From the NCBI RefSeq assembly GCF_003095395.1, contig NZ_QEIJ01000003.1, positions 186,001 through 250,000 of the forward strand: a stretch of 64,000 nucleotides of DNA, read 5' to 3'. The DNA is from Microbacterium sp. Gd 4-13 (lineage in GTDB: Bacteria; Actinomycetota; Actinomycetes; Actinomycetales; Microbacteriaceae). The notes beneath the pieces were generated by a model. The model saw nothing but the letters and a program-made list of their open reading frames with translations. It was not told the DNA's origin and did no database searches. Of the stretch, positions 45,432-55,603 are shown piece by piece (position 1 is the first letter of the stretch; each line of letters starts with the position of its first letter). Position numbers and translations under genes: made by a program.

Positions 45432-46403
45432 CTAGCGTCGCGCGACGTCGCGGAGCGCGGGCTCCAGCTCGGGATAGCGGAAGACGTAGCCGGCCTCCAC
45501 CAGGCGATCGGGCACGACCCAGCGGCTCTTCAACAGCAGTTCCGACTCGGCGCCGAGCGCCCACAGCGCCGGCTCCAGCATGAACCGGGCCGCCGGGATT
45601 CCGACCGGTGCGCCCACCGCCCGCCGCAGCGCCGCCATGACACCGCGGTTGTCGGTCGGATTCGGGGCCGAGAGGTTGATCGGCCCCGACAGCGACGGGG
45701 TCTCGCGAAGGAACCGCATCGACCCGACCACATCGTCGAGGTGGATCCAGCTGAAGCGCTGGCGGCCCCGCGACCGGTGCCACGGCGCGCGATCGTCGCC
45801 GGTCGGATGCTGGCCGATGCCGCGGTAGCGGCGGTGCGGGAACCACGGGCCGTCGTACTGTGACCCGCCGAGCCCGAGGCGGGCCAGCCGCAGGAGCATC
45901 GCGGTCGCCGGGCCGTCGCCGAACACGATCGCCATGCGCAGCGCGACGCGGCGGGTAGCCGGAAGGTCGTCGGCGAAGAGCTCCTGCTCCCACGCCCGCG
46001 CCACGTCGACGGAGAAGCCCGATCCGAGATCGCCGCCGTCCTCGGACTGCGGGCGATCGAGGGCGTACCGGTAGATCGTCGCGGTGCTCGCGTTCAGCCA
46101 CACGGCCGGCGGCGACTCGACGTCCGCGACCGCCTCGCGGAGCTCCCGCGTCGTCTCTACGCGCGAGCGCAAGATCTCGTCGCGGTTCGCGTCGGTGTAG
46201 CGGCAATCCACCCTCTTGCCGGCGAGGTTGACGAGCAGTTCGGCCCCGTCGATCGTGCGGCGGATGCCGTCGGAATCGCCCCACGAGGCGTCGGGCCCGC
46301 GCCGGCCGATCTGCGTGACGAGATATCCCTCGTCACGCAGCGAGGCGATGACCGCGGTGCCGACGAACCCGCTTCCGCCGGCGACGACCGCGCGTCGGGT
46401 CAT
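45432..46403 (-). CDS. TIGR01777-type (SDR39U1) epimerase family protein
   Basis: Atypical short-chain dehydrogenase, 323 residues. NADP-binding start RRAVVAGGSGFVGTAVIASL, ELLVNLAGKRVDCRY, and the C-terminal DUF1731-like segment WVVPDRLVEAGYVFRYPELEPAL. The substrate is unknown. Its ATG overlaps the stop of the DoxX-like gene (ATGA), so it is the second gene of a coupled pair. Confidence 0.92.
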   Translation of the reverse strand: MTRRAVVAGGSGFVGTAVIASLRDEGYLVTQIGRRGPDASWGDSDGIRRTIDGAELLVNLAGKRVDCRYTDANRDEILRSRVETTRELREAVADVESPPAVWLNASTATIYRYALDRPQSEDGGDLGSGFSVDVARAWEQELFADDLPATRRVALRMAIVFGDGPATAMLLRLARLGLGGSQYDGPWFPHRRYRGIGQHPTGDDRAPWHRSRGRQRFSWIHLDDVVGSMRFLRETPSLSGPINLSAPNPTDNRGVMAALRRAVGAPVGIPAARFMLEPALWALGAESELLLKSRWVVPDRLVEAGYVFRYPELEPALRDVARR

Positions 46404-46822
46404 CGGCGGCGACCGTCGGATCGGGTGGCCCAGATCGCCCACGCGACGAGCACCGGCTGCAGGAAGAGCCGCGCGAATCGGGCGCGATCGGTGCGCATGC
46501 CCGGCACGGGTCGACCGCTGCGCCAGTGATGCACGTTCCCGGGGAACACGGCGACGAAGAATGCCGCGATCAGCCCGCCGATGCGCTGTCGGTCCCGCGG
46601 CAGCACCAGGAGAGCCGCACCGAGCAGCCCCTCGACCACGCCCGAGGCGACCACGATCGCGTCCTTGTCCAGACGCAGCATCCGCACCGCCCACTCGGGC
46701 ACGACGATGCGGTAGCCGCGACGCCCCCAGGTCAGGTGCGACAGGCCGGCGCCCAGCAGGAGAGCTGCCAGCGACCACCGCCCGGTCGTGCGGAGTCGTC
46801 GACGACCGGCCGATTCGCTCAT
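46400..46822 (-). CDS. DoxX-like membrane protein
   Basis: A 140-residue protein with three or four membrane spans of the DoxX-like group: LLLGAGLSHLTWG, VVASGVVEGLLGAALLVL, GLIAAFFVAVFPGNVHHW. Role unknown. ATG at 46822, 6 nt after CACACT, a possible leaderless -10 box. Confidence 0.82.
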   Translation of the reverse strand: MSESAGRRRLRTTGRWSLAALLLGAGLSHLTWGRRGYRIVVPEWAVRMLRLDKDAIVVASGVVEGLLGAALLVLPRDRQRIGGLIAAFFVAVFPGNVHHWRSGRPVPGMRTDRARFARLFLQPVLVAWAIWATRSDGRRR

Positions 46823-46847
46823 GCGTCCAGTGTGCCAGCGGTCGGCA

Positions 46848-47828
46848 TCACCAACGCGGGTGCACGGCCTCGCGGAAGTATCGGTCGTAGATCTCGTGCA
46901 CGCCGGCATCGAATCCGTCCGGCAGCACGACCGTGCCCGCCGCGGCGTTGCCCTCGGCCTGGGCCCGGTTGCGCGCCCCGGGGATGACGGTGGTCACGCC
47001 GGGAAGGTTCGCGACCCACGAGAGCGCGGCGGCGGCGGGGGTCACGCCCTCGGGAACGAGGGCGGCGAACTCGCGCGCCGCCCGCACGCCGGTCTCGAAG
47101 TCGACGCCCGCGAAGGTCTCGCCCACGTCGAACGCGCTGCCGTCGCGGTTGTAGGTGCGGTGGTCGGATGCGGCGAACGTGGTGTCTTCGGTGTACTTGC
47201 CGCTGAGCAGGCCCGACGCGAGCGGTACGCGCACGATGATGCCGACGCCGGCCTCGGCCGCCGCGGGGAGCACCTCGTCGAGCGGCTTGAGCCGGAAGGC
47301 GTTGACGATGATCTGGACGCTCGCCGTGCCCGGGCGCGCGATGGCGGCGAGCGCCTCGTCGCAGGTCTCGACGCTCACGCCGTAGTGGGCGATCCGCTTC
47401 TCGGCGACGAGGGTGTCGAGGGCGTCGTAGACCGCATCGGTGGAGAACACCGGCGTCGGCGGGCAGTGCAGCTGTACGAGGTCGAGCGTGTCGACGCCCA
47501 GGTTCTCGCGCGAGCGGTCGGTCCACGCGCGGAAGTGGTCGAGCGTGAACTCCCCCGGCTCCTGCGGGCCGCGCCGGCCCATCTTGGTGGCGACCGTGAT
47601 GCCGTGGCCCGGACGCTGAGCGAGGAAGCGCCCGATGAACTGCTCGCTGCGCCCGTCGCCGTAGACGTCGGCCGTGTCGAAGAACGTCACTCCGGCGTCG
47701 ACCGAGGCACCGAGCACGTCGAAGGCGCTGGCCTCGTCGACATCGCCCCAGTCGGCACCGAGCTGCCAGGTGCCGAGGCCGATGGGAGAGACGGAGAAAC
47801 CGGTGCGTCCGAGGGTGCGCTGCTGCAT
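46848..47828 (-). CDS. Aldo/keto reductase (AKR11-like)
   Basis: NADP-dependent reductase, 326 residues, starting MQQRTLGRTGFSVSPIGLGTWQ. Catalytic residues: Asp and Tyr in FFDTADVYGDGRSEQ, Lys in VATKMGRR, His in LVQLHCPPTP. Coenzyme site near VIPGARNRAQAEGN. Resembles the YhdN/IolS group. It is unlike the 27161 gene (different subfamily). Confidence 0.94.
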   Translation of the reverse strand: MQQRTLGRTGFSVSPIGLGTWQLGADWGDVDEASAFDVLGASVDAGVTFFDTADVYGDGRSEQFIGRFLAQRPGHGITVATKMGRRGPQEPGEFTLDHFRAWTDRSRENLGVDTLDLVQLHCPPTPVFSTDAVYDALDTLVAEKRIAHYGVSVETCDEALAAIARPGTASVQIIVNAFRLKPLDEVLPAAAEAGVGIIVRVPLASGLLSGKYTEDTTFAASDHRTYNRDGSAFDVGETFAGVDFETGVRAAREFAALVPEGVTPAAAALSWVANLPGVTTVIPGARNRAQAEGNAAAGTVVLPDGFDAGVHEIYDRYFREAVHPRW

Positions 47829-47835
47829 GGGGGCG

Positions 47836-47841
47836 ATCCTA
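47836..47841 (-). promoter_or_regulatory. Leaderless-type -10 box of AKR gene 46848
   Basis: TAGGAT on the minus strand, 7 nt before the ATG at 47828. Confidence 0.45.
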
Positions 47842-47857
47842 GTCGCCGCGGCCCGCG

Positions 47858-48622
47858 TCAGGGGGCGGTGCGAGCGACGAAGTCGAGCAGAGCGTCGACC
47901 CCGTCGTCGGCCGTGATCGCGCGGAGCACCACCTCGTCGACTACGGCCCGGTAGGCGGGGAGGCGTTCGCGCAGCTCCGCCTCGTCGCGGAACGTCGTCT
48001 GGGTCGCGTCGACTCCCAGCCGAGCGAAGTTCGCCGCATAGTTCGGATACGAGGCGTACCGCGCGGTCTCGGCGGCGAGCCGGTCGGATGCTGCGGGGTC
48101 GATCGCGGTGCGCACGTAGACGCAGACGCGGGTGTCGGCCGATGCCGCGTGGAGCTCGGCGGACTGGACGGCGGCCGCGGAGGCGGGAACCCAGTTGAGC
48201 AGAACTCCGTCGGCGCGTTCGGCTCCCAGCATCCGCATCTTCGGCCCCAGCGCCCCGACCACCACGCGGGCGTCGAGCTCGGATCGGAGCGCCTCGACGG
48301 CCTCGCCCACGCGCGCGAGCGCGCCCTTCGGGGAGACGCCCGAGCCGATTCCGAGCACGAGTCGCTCCTGCGGGATCCCCGCGGTCAGCACCTCGCGGGC
48401 GATCGTCTCGGCCGAGCGTCGGTCGACCGGGATGACCCCCGTCGCGAGGGTCAGCCGGTCGGTGACCTCGGCGGCGGCGGCGAGCGCGGCGAGGGCATCG
48501 CCGTCGGGGGTGTCGTTCACCCACAGCGCCGCGAAGCCGGCGGCCTCGACCGCCGGTGCGAGACGTGCGACCGCCTCCGGTCCGAGCGTGCCGGCAACCC
48601 CGATCGATACGCGTGCGGTCAT
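47858..48622 (-). CDS. LLM class flavin-dependent oxidoreductase
   Basis: Luciferase-like TIM-barrel oxidoreductase, 254 residues, shorter than the usual 280-330. Marks: VEAAGFAALWVNDTPDGDALAAL in two parts, LTLATGVIPVDRRSAETIA, ERLVLGIGSGVSPKGAL and ADGVLLNWVPAS. The family uses F420 or FMN; F420 is likely in an actinobacterium but is inference. Located 29 nt upstream of the AKR gene promoter on the same strand. Confidence 0.9.
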   Translation of the reverse strand: MTARVSIGVAGTLGPEAVARLAPAVEAAGFAALWVNDTPDGDALAALAAAAEVTDRLTLATGVIPVDRRSAETIAREVLTAGIPQERLVLGIGSGVSPKGALARVGEAVEALRSELDARVVVGALGPKMRMLGAERADGVLLNWVPASAAAVQSAELHAASADTRVCVYVRTAIDPAASDRLAAETARYASYPNYAANFARLGVDATQTTFRDEAELRERLPAYRAVVDEVVLRAITADDGVDALLDFVARTAP

Positions 48623-48650
48623 GCTCCCCACTCTGTCAGCCCCCGCCACA

Positions 48651-48727
48651 GACCGCGAGACCGCGTCGGCGCGACGAGACCGTGGTCGAAAGCCAGGGTC
48701 TCGCCGCGCACGAGCGGTCTCGCGGTC
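48651..48727. repeat. Inverted repeat GACCGCGAGACC, copy 2
   Basis: Twelve-nt arms at 48651-48662 and 48716-48727, exact complements, with the same core and CAGG flank as the element at 33352-33426. Sits between the clpC-type stop and the LLM gene start. Confidence 0.65.
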
Positions 48728-48746
48728 AGGGGGCGGGCGGCCGGGG

Positions 48747-51296
<2,550 letters not shown>

Positions 51297-51333
51297 GTCC
51301 CTGATGTCTCCTGGATGAAGGTGAGCGTGTGCG

Positions 51334-51374
51334 ACTCAACTTGATATTACGTAGTTGAGTGCGTGCGTATCAAG
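51334..51374 (-). promoter_or_regulatory. Heat-shock promoter with HAIR-like HspR operator
   Basis: Minus strand: -35 TTGATA (51368-51373), 18-nt spacer, -10 TAATAT (51344-51349). CTTGATA-N7-ACTCAAC (51354-51374) has the exact spacing of the HspR HAIR box CTTGAGT-N7-ACTCAAG. A second 8-nt inverted pair ACTCAACT/AGTTGAGT spans 51334-51360 over the -10. Confidence 0.7.
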
Positions 51375-51439
51375 TTCAACCGCGCGGCGCTCAGACTATT
51401 CCCGGCCTCCGCAGATGCGTCATCTGCCGGCGGGCCGAC

Positions 51440-51445
51440 TACCGT
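51440..51445 (+). promoter_or_regulatory. Leaderless-type -10 box of the methyltransferase gene
   Basis: TACCGT, 7 nt, then the ATG at 51453. Confidence 0.4.
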
Positions 51446-51452
51446 GGCGAGG

Positions 51453-52589
51453 ATGACCTTCCCCTTCGACACCCTTCGCCGCTGGCCCGATGTCGAGGCG
51501 CCCGAGCTCCTCGCGGCGGATGCTGCCGACCGCCTCCTCCTCGACGAGTCGGCCGGCGCACGGGCGGCCCTCGACGACGGCGCCCTCGTCGTCATCGGCG
51601 ACACCCACGGCGCCCTCACCCTCGCCTCCGCCGCCGAGGGAGCGCGCCGCATCCGCGTGCACCAAGACCCGCTGACCGGTGAACGCGCCCTCGCCGCGAA
51701 CGCCGAGCGGCTCGCGGTCGACGACGACGCCTTCTCGTCGCTGCCGTTCGACGCCGACCTCGTGCGCGACGCCGAGGTCGTGCTGCTGCGGCTGCCGAGG
51801 TCGCTCGACGAGCTCGACGACGTCGCAGCGCTCATCGCGCGCCACGCCTCCCGCGGTGTCACCGTCTTCGCCGGTGGACGCATCAAGCACATGACCGTCG
51901 CCATGAACGACGTGCTGCGTCGCCACTTCGACGTGGTCGACGTCACCCACGCCCGCCAGAAGTCGCGCGTGCTCGTCGCGCGCGGCCCGAAGGACGGGCA
52001 CGATCCCGAGCCCCGGAGCGCCACCCACGACGGCCTCGTCGTGTGCGCGTACGGCGGGGTGTTCGCGGGCACCTCCGTCGACATCGGCACGCGGTTCCTG
52101 CTCGACAACCTCTCGGGGCGCGTAGCGGGCGGGGGCACCGCCGACGACCCGGTGGTCGACATGGCGTGCGGCACGGGCGTGGTCGCGGCGACGTTCGCCC
52201 GGCAGGGACTGCACGCGTACGCCTCCGACCAGTCGGCCGCCGCTGTCGCGTCGGCCCGCGCGACGGCCGCGGCGAACGGGGTGAGCGACCTCGTTCGCGT
52301 CGAACGCGACGATCTTCTCTCGCTGCTCGACGACGCGAGCGTGTCGTTCATCGCGCTGAATCCGCCCTTCCACGTGGGCGCGGCCGTCTACGAGGGGGTC
52401 GCCGCGCGGCTCTTCGCCGACGCCGCCCGCGTGCTCCGCCCGGGCGGCGAGCTGTGGACCGTCTGGAACTCCGCTCTCCTCTACCGCCCGGCCCTCGAGC
52501 GGGTCGTCGGGCCCACCCGCCAGATCGCCCGCAACAGCAAGTTCACCGTGATGGCCTCGGTGCGAAGCGCCTCGGCCTACGACCGCTGA
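51453..52589 (+). CDS. RsmC/RlmG-type rRNA guanine-N2 methyltransferase
   Basis: SAM-dependent m2G methyltransferase of the MTS family, 378 residues, with two Rossmann halves: a degenerate N-terminal one and an active C-terminal one. SAM loop VVDMACGTGVVAATFA and the catalytic NPPFH in FIALNPPFHVGAAV. Both 16S G1207 (RsmC) and 23S G1835 (RlmG) enzymes look like this; the target cannot be set by eye. Start at 51453 leaves out an unconserved 30 residues in the heat-shock promoter region. Confidence 0.9.
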   Translation: MTFPFDTLRRWPDVEAPELLAADAADRLLLDESAGARAALDDGALVVIGDTHGALTLASAAEGARRIRVHQDPLTGERALAANAERLAVDDDAFSSLPFDADLVRDAEVVLLRLPRSLDELDDVAALIARHASRGVTVFAGGRIKHMTVAMNDVLRRHFDVVDVTHARQKSRVLVARGPKDGHDPEPRSATHDGLVVCAYGGVFAGTSVDIGTRFLLDNLSGRVAGGGTADDPVVDMACGTGVVAATFARQGLHAYASDQSAAAVASARATAAANGVSDLVRVERDDLLSLLDDASVSFIALNPPFHVGAAVYEGVAARLFADAARVLRPGGELWTVWNSALLYRPALERVVGPTRQIARNSKFTVMASVRSASAYDR

Positions 52590-52651
52590 CACGGCAGCCC
52601 GGCGAGAGGGCGCACCAGCCCGCCGCATCCGGGCGCCGGTACCCGGCGTCC

Positions 52652-52657
52652 TAGGCT
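52652..52657 (+). promoter_or_regulatory. Leaderless-type -10 box of the EI24 gene
   Basis: TAGGCT, 6 nt, then GTG 52664. It supports 52664 over the in-frame GTG at 52658, which would lie only 0 nt after the box. Confidence 0.5.
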
Positions 52658-52663
52658 GTGGAT

Positions 52664-53404
52664 GTGAAGCAGTTCGGTGCGGGCGTGGGCATGCTCGCGC
52701 GCGGATTCGGCTGGTGGCGTCGTCGTCCCGGAGTGATGGCGGCGGGTCTCGTGCCCGCTCTCATCGTGGGGCTCGTGCTGCTGGCCGGGGTGATCACCCT
52801 CGCCGTGTTCCTCCCCGGCATCGCGACCGCCGTCACGCCCTTCACCGACGGGTGGCCCGAGATCTGGGTCTCGGTCGTGCGCTTCGCGGCGGGGGCGGCC
52901 ACCCTCGGCGCCGCACTGGTGATCGCCGTCGTGTCGTTCACCGCCCTCACGCTCCTGATCGGCGAACCCTTCTACGACCGCATCTGGCGGTCGGTCGAGG
53001 AGGAGCTCGGCGAGGTGCCCGACGTGCGCTACGGCTTCGCGCGCGCCCTCGTCGACACCGTCTGGCTCATCGCCCGCGGCATCGGCGTGGCACTTCTGAC
53101 CGCGCTGGTCGGCCTCGTGCCCGTGGTCGGCGGCGCGGTGGGTGCCGTGCTCGGCGTCGTGCTCACCGGCTGGCTGCTGACCGACGAGCTCACCTCGCGC
53201 GCCCTCACCGCCCGCGGCGTCGACCGCGCCCAGCGCCGCCGCCTGCTGCGTGCGCGGCGCGGCCAGGCACTCGGGTTCGGCGTCGCGACGCAGCTCTGCT
53301 TCCTCGTGCCGCTGGGGGCGGTGGCCGTCATGCCCGCCGCCGTCGCCGGGTCGACGATGCTGGCGACCTCGCTGCTCGCCGACGCGCCGCGCTCCACCCG
53401 CTGA
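52664..53404 (+). CDS. EI24 domain-containing membrane protein (CysZ-like)
   Basis: A 246-residue protein with four or five hydrophobic segments: VKQFGAGVGMLARGFGWW, LVPALIVGLVLLAGVITLA, LTLLIGEPFYDRIW (the EI24/CysZ half-helix signature) and LVGLVPVVGGAVGAVLG. CysZ imports sulfate in E. coli, but actinobacterial EI24 proteins are not tied to sulfur genes and none is nearby. GTG start chosen from the -10 box. Confidence 0.85.
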   Translation: MKQFGAGVGMLARGFGWWRRRPGVMAAGLVPALIVGLVLLAGVITLAVFLPGIATAVTPFTDGWPEIWVSVVRFAAGAATLGAALVIAVVSFTALTLLIGEPFYDRIWRSVEEELGEVPDVRYGFARALVDTVWLIARGIGVALLTALVGLVPVVGGAVGAVLGVVLTGWLLTDELTSRALTARGVDRAQRRRLLRARRGQALGFGVATQLCFLVPLGAVAVMPAAVAGSTMLATSLLADAPRSTR

Positions 53405-53460
53405 GAGTCCAAGACACCCGGGCGGACGCGCCGCAGCATCCGGGTGTCGCGGACTCTCAG
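53401..53460. terminator. Long bidirectional terminator between EI24 and nhaA genes
   Basis: CTGAGAGTCC and GACACCCGG pair with CCGGGTGTC and GGACTCTCAG. The stop codons of both genes are inside the arms. Loop contains GCAGCATCC. Confidence 0.8.
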
Positions 53461-55325
53461 ACGGCGGGCGTCTTCGCGGGCATCGGGGGGCTGTTCTCGA
53501 GCCCCCGGATCAGGGTCGCCGAGTCGTAGGGGCCGATGTGCCGCCGACCGTTGAGGAAGAACGTCGGCGTGGTGTTCAGATCCATGATCTCGGCGTCGAG
53601 CCGGTCGTCCTGGATGTGATGGGCGACCTTCGGCGAGACGAAGTCGTCGGCGAACCGGTCGGGGTCGAGCCCGAGCATCTCGGCGTAGCGGAACAGGTCG
53701 TCCCGCTCGAGGTTCTTCTGGTGCGCGAAGAGCTTGCCCGCCATCTCGAAGAACCGCCCCTGCATCGCTGCGGCCTCCGCCGCCTGGGCCGCCTCCTGCG
53801 CGTGCGGGTGGGGCTGGTCGAGCGGCAGGTGACGCCACACCCAGCGGATGTCGTCGCCGAAGCGCTCACGCACAGCATCCACCGATCCGGTCGCGCGACT
53901 GCAGAACGGGCACTCGAAATCGCCGTACTCGACGATCTCGTACGGCGCGTCCATCGAGCCCTTGATGTGGTCGCGCTGCGGGTCGACCGGGCGCGCGAGC
54001 GTGAAACCGACCGGGTGCGGAGGGCTGATGCGGTCGCCGACCGTGAGGATCGCCCACCCCAGGAAGAACGCGATGACGGATGCGGCGAGAACGGCCACGC
54101 GCGCGAGATCCTGCGTGTGGGGATCACTGATGGCGATCGGCACGAGGAAGAGCGAGATCGTGAAGCCGATCCCCGAGAGCGCGGCACCACCGGCGACGCG
54201 GTGGAGGCTGAGACCGGGGGCGAGCTGGCCGCGGCCGACGACGCCGACCAGCCACGTGGCGAGAGTGATGCCGAGGAACTTCCCGAGTACGAGACCGGCG
54301 ACGATGCCCCACGCGACGGGCGAGACGAGCGCGTCGCGCAGCGTGTCGCCGTCGATGTGCACCCCGGCGTTGGCGAGGGCGAAGACGGGGAGGATCGCGA
54401 ACGAGACGTAGGGACGCAGGCCCGTGTCGATGCGCTCGTTGATCGAGATCGATTCGCGCAGGCTCCGCGTGACCGCCGCCGCGTACGCGGGGTTGGGCGA
54501 TTCGCGGAACGCCCTGGTGAGTTCGACCGATCGCTCGACATCGTTGCGCCGCGGCGGGAAGACGGGGATGAGCAACGCCACCGCGACGCCCGCGAGCGTG
54601 GGGTGCACGCCGGCCAGGTACACCACGACGAAGAGCGCCGCGCCCAGCACGCCGTAGGCGAAACCGCGCCCGACCGGCAAGAACCTCACGAGGGCGATGA
54701 GCACCATCAGCACCAGGGCGATCACGAAGGGCACCGGGTTGAGGCCGCTGTTGTAGAAGAGCCCGATGACCAGGAGCGCACCGATGTCGTCGACGACGGC
54801 GAGGGTGAGCAGGAACGTCCGCAGTCGCGACGAGAACTTCGGCCCGATGAGGGCGAGGGCTCCGAGGAGGAAGGCGGTGTCGGTCGAGATCACCACGCCC
54901 CACGCGTCGAACTCGCCGTCGGCGAGGTTGAAGAGGAGGAAGATCCCCGCGGGGAGGACGAGCCCCGCCACGGCCGCCGCGATCGGCACGACCGCTCGCG
55001 ACCGGTCGGTGAGCTCGCCGACGGTGAGCTCGCGCTTGACTTCCAGACCGACGAGGAAGAAGAACAGCGTCATGAAGCCCTCGTTCACGAGAGCGTGGAG
55101 GCTGAACGTCCACGACGCGTCGCCGAACGAGGCGCCCAGCGGAAGGTCCCAGAACTGGTGGTACGTCTCGCCGGGCAGGTTGGCCCACACCATCGCGATC
55201 GCGACGCCCACCAGCATCAGCGTCGCCGACAGCCGATCGCCGCCGCGCATCTTCTTCTTGTGCGGGACCGGCGCGGGGCGCGGTGCCCCGGTCGGGATGA
55301 GCGGGAACGTCGTCACGCTACCCAT
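53457..55325 (-). CDS. nhaA: NhaA Na+/H+ antiporter fused to a DsbA-like thioredoxin domain
   Basis: A 622-residue fusion. Residues about 25-420 are NhaA: FFLVGLEVKRELTVGEL, VISTDTAFLLGALALIG and the ion-binding Asp pair in LTLAVVDDIGALLVIG. After a short linker, residues about 440-610 form a DsbA-like domain with ECPFCSRATGSV (CPFC active site) and the cis-Pro in TTPTFFLNG. The orientation of NhaA places this domain on one face of the membrane; which face needs testing. Such fusions occur in actinobacteria. ATG at 55325; the longer frame to 55436 lies in the divergent promoter region. Confidence 0.94.
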   Translation of the reverse strand: MGSVTTFPLIPTGAPRPAPVPHKKKMRGGDRLSATLMLVGVAIAMVWANLPGETYHQFWDLPLGASFGDASWTFSLHALVNEGFMTLFFFLVGLEVKRELTVGELTDRSRAVVPIAAAVAGLVLPAGIFLLFNLADGEFDAWGVVISTDTAFLLGALALIGPKFSSRLRTFLLTLAVVDDIGALLVIGLFYNSGLNPVPFVIALVLMVLIALVRFLPVGRGFAYGVLGAALFVVVYLAGVHPTLAGVAVALLIPVFPPRRNDVERSVELTRAFRESPNPAYAAAVTRSLRESISINERIDTGLRPYVSFAILPVFALANAGVHIDGDTLRDALVSPVAWGIVAGLVLGKFLGITLATWLVGVVGRGQLAPGLSLHRVAGGAALSGIGFTISLFLVPIAISDPHTQDLARVAVLAASVIAFFLGWAILTVGDRISPPHPVGFTLARPVDPQRDHIKGSMDAPYEIVEYGDFECPFCSRATGSVDAVRERFGDDIRWVWRHLPLDQPHPHAQEAAQAAEAAAMQGRFFEMAGKLFAHQKNLERDDLFRYAEMLGLDPDRFADDFVSPKVAHHIQDDRLDAEIMDLNTTPTFFLNGRRHIGPYDSATLIRGLENSPPMPAKTPAV

Positions 55326-55438
55326 CCTGGCCCTCGGAGGTGTCGATCGGGTCACCGGATCGTGACGAGGATGCGTCACCCCATCGGCTTCGGCGAAGGC
55401 CCGTCGCAAGGTAGCCTGGCCTGAGGAGGCAACCACAC

Positions 55439-55603
55439 ATGTACGTCATCGCTCTGATCCTGTTGCTCGGCGGAATCTTCCTGATCGGCATCTCGTTCTC
55501 GATCGTGCCGATCCAGGCGCTGGTGTTCATCGTCGGCATCCTCTGCGTCGCGGCGTCTCTGGCGATCCCCTTCCACTTCAGCGGCAGCGCCTCGCACCGA
55601 TGA
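55439..55603 (+). CDS. Small membrane protein (54 aa)
   Basis: Sequence starts MYVIALILLLGGIFLIGISF, has a second span QALVFIVGILCVAASLAI, and ends FHFSGSASHR. Two membrane helices joined by a short loop. A strong ribosome site GAGGAGG lies 8 nt upstream, and its TGA overlaps the ATG of the decarboxylase gene (ATGA), so the small gene likely sets translation of the enzyme. Function unknown. Confidence 0.75.
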   Translation: MYVIALILLLGGIFLIGISFSIVPIQALVFIVGILCVAASLAIPFHFSGSASHR

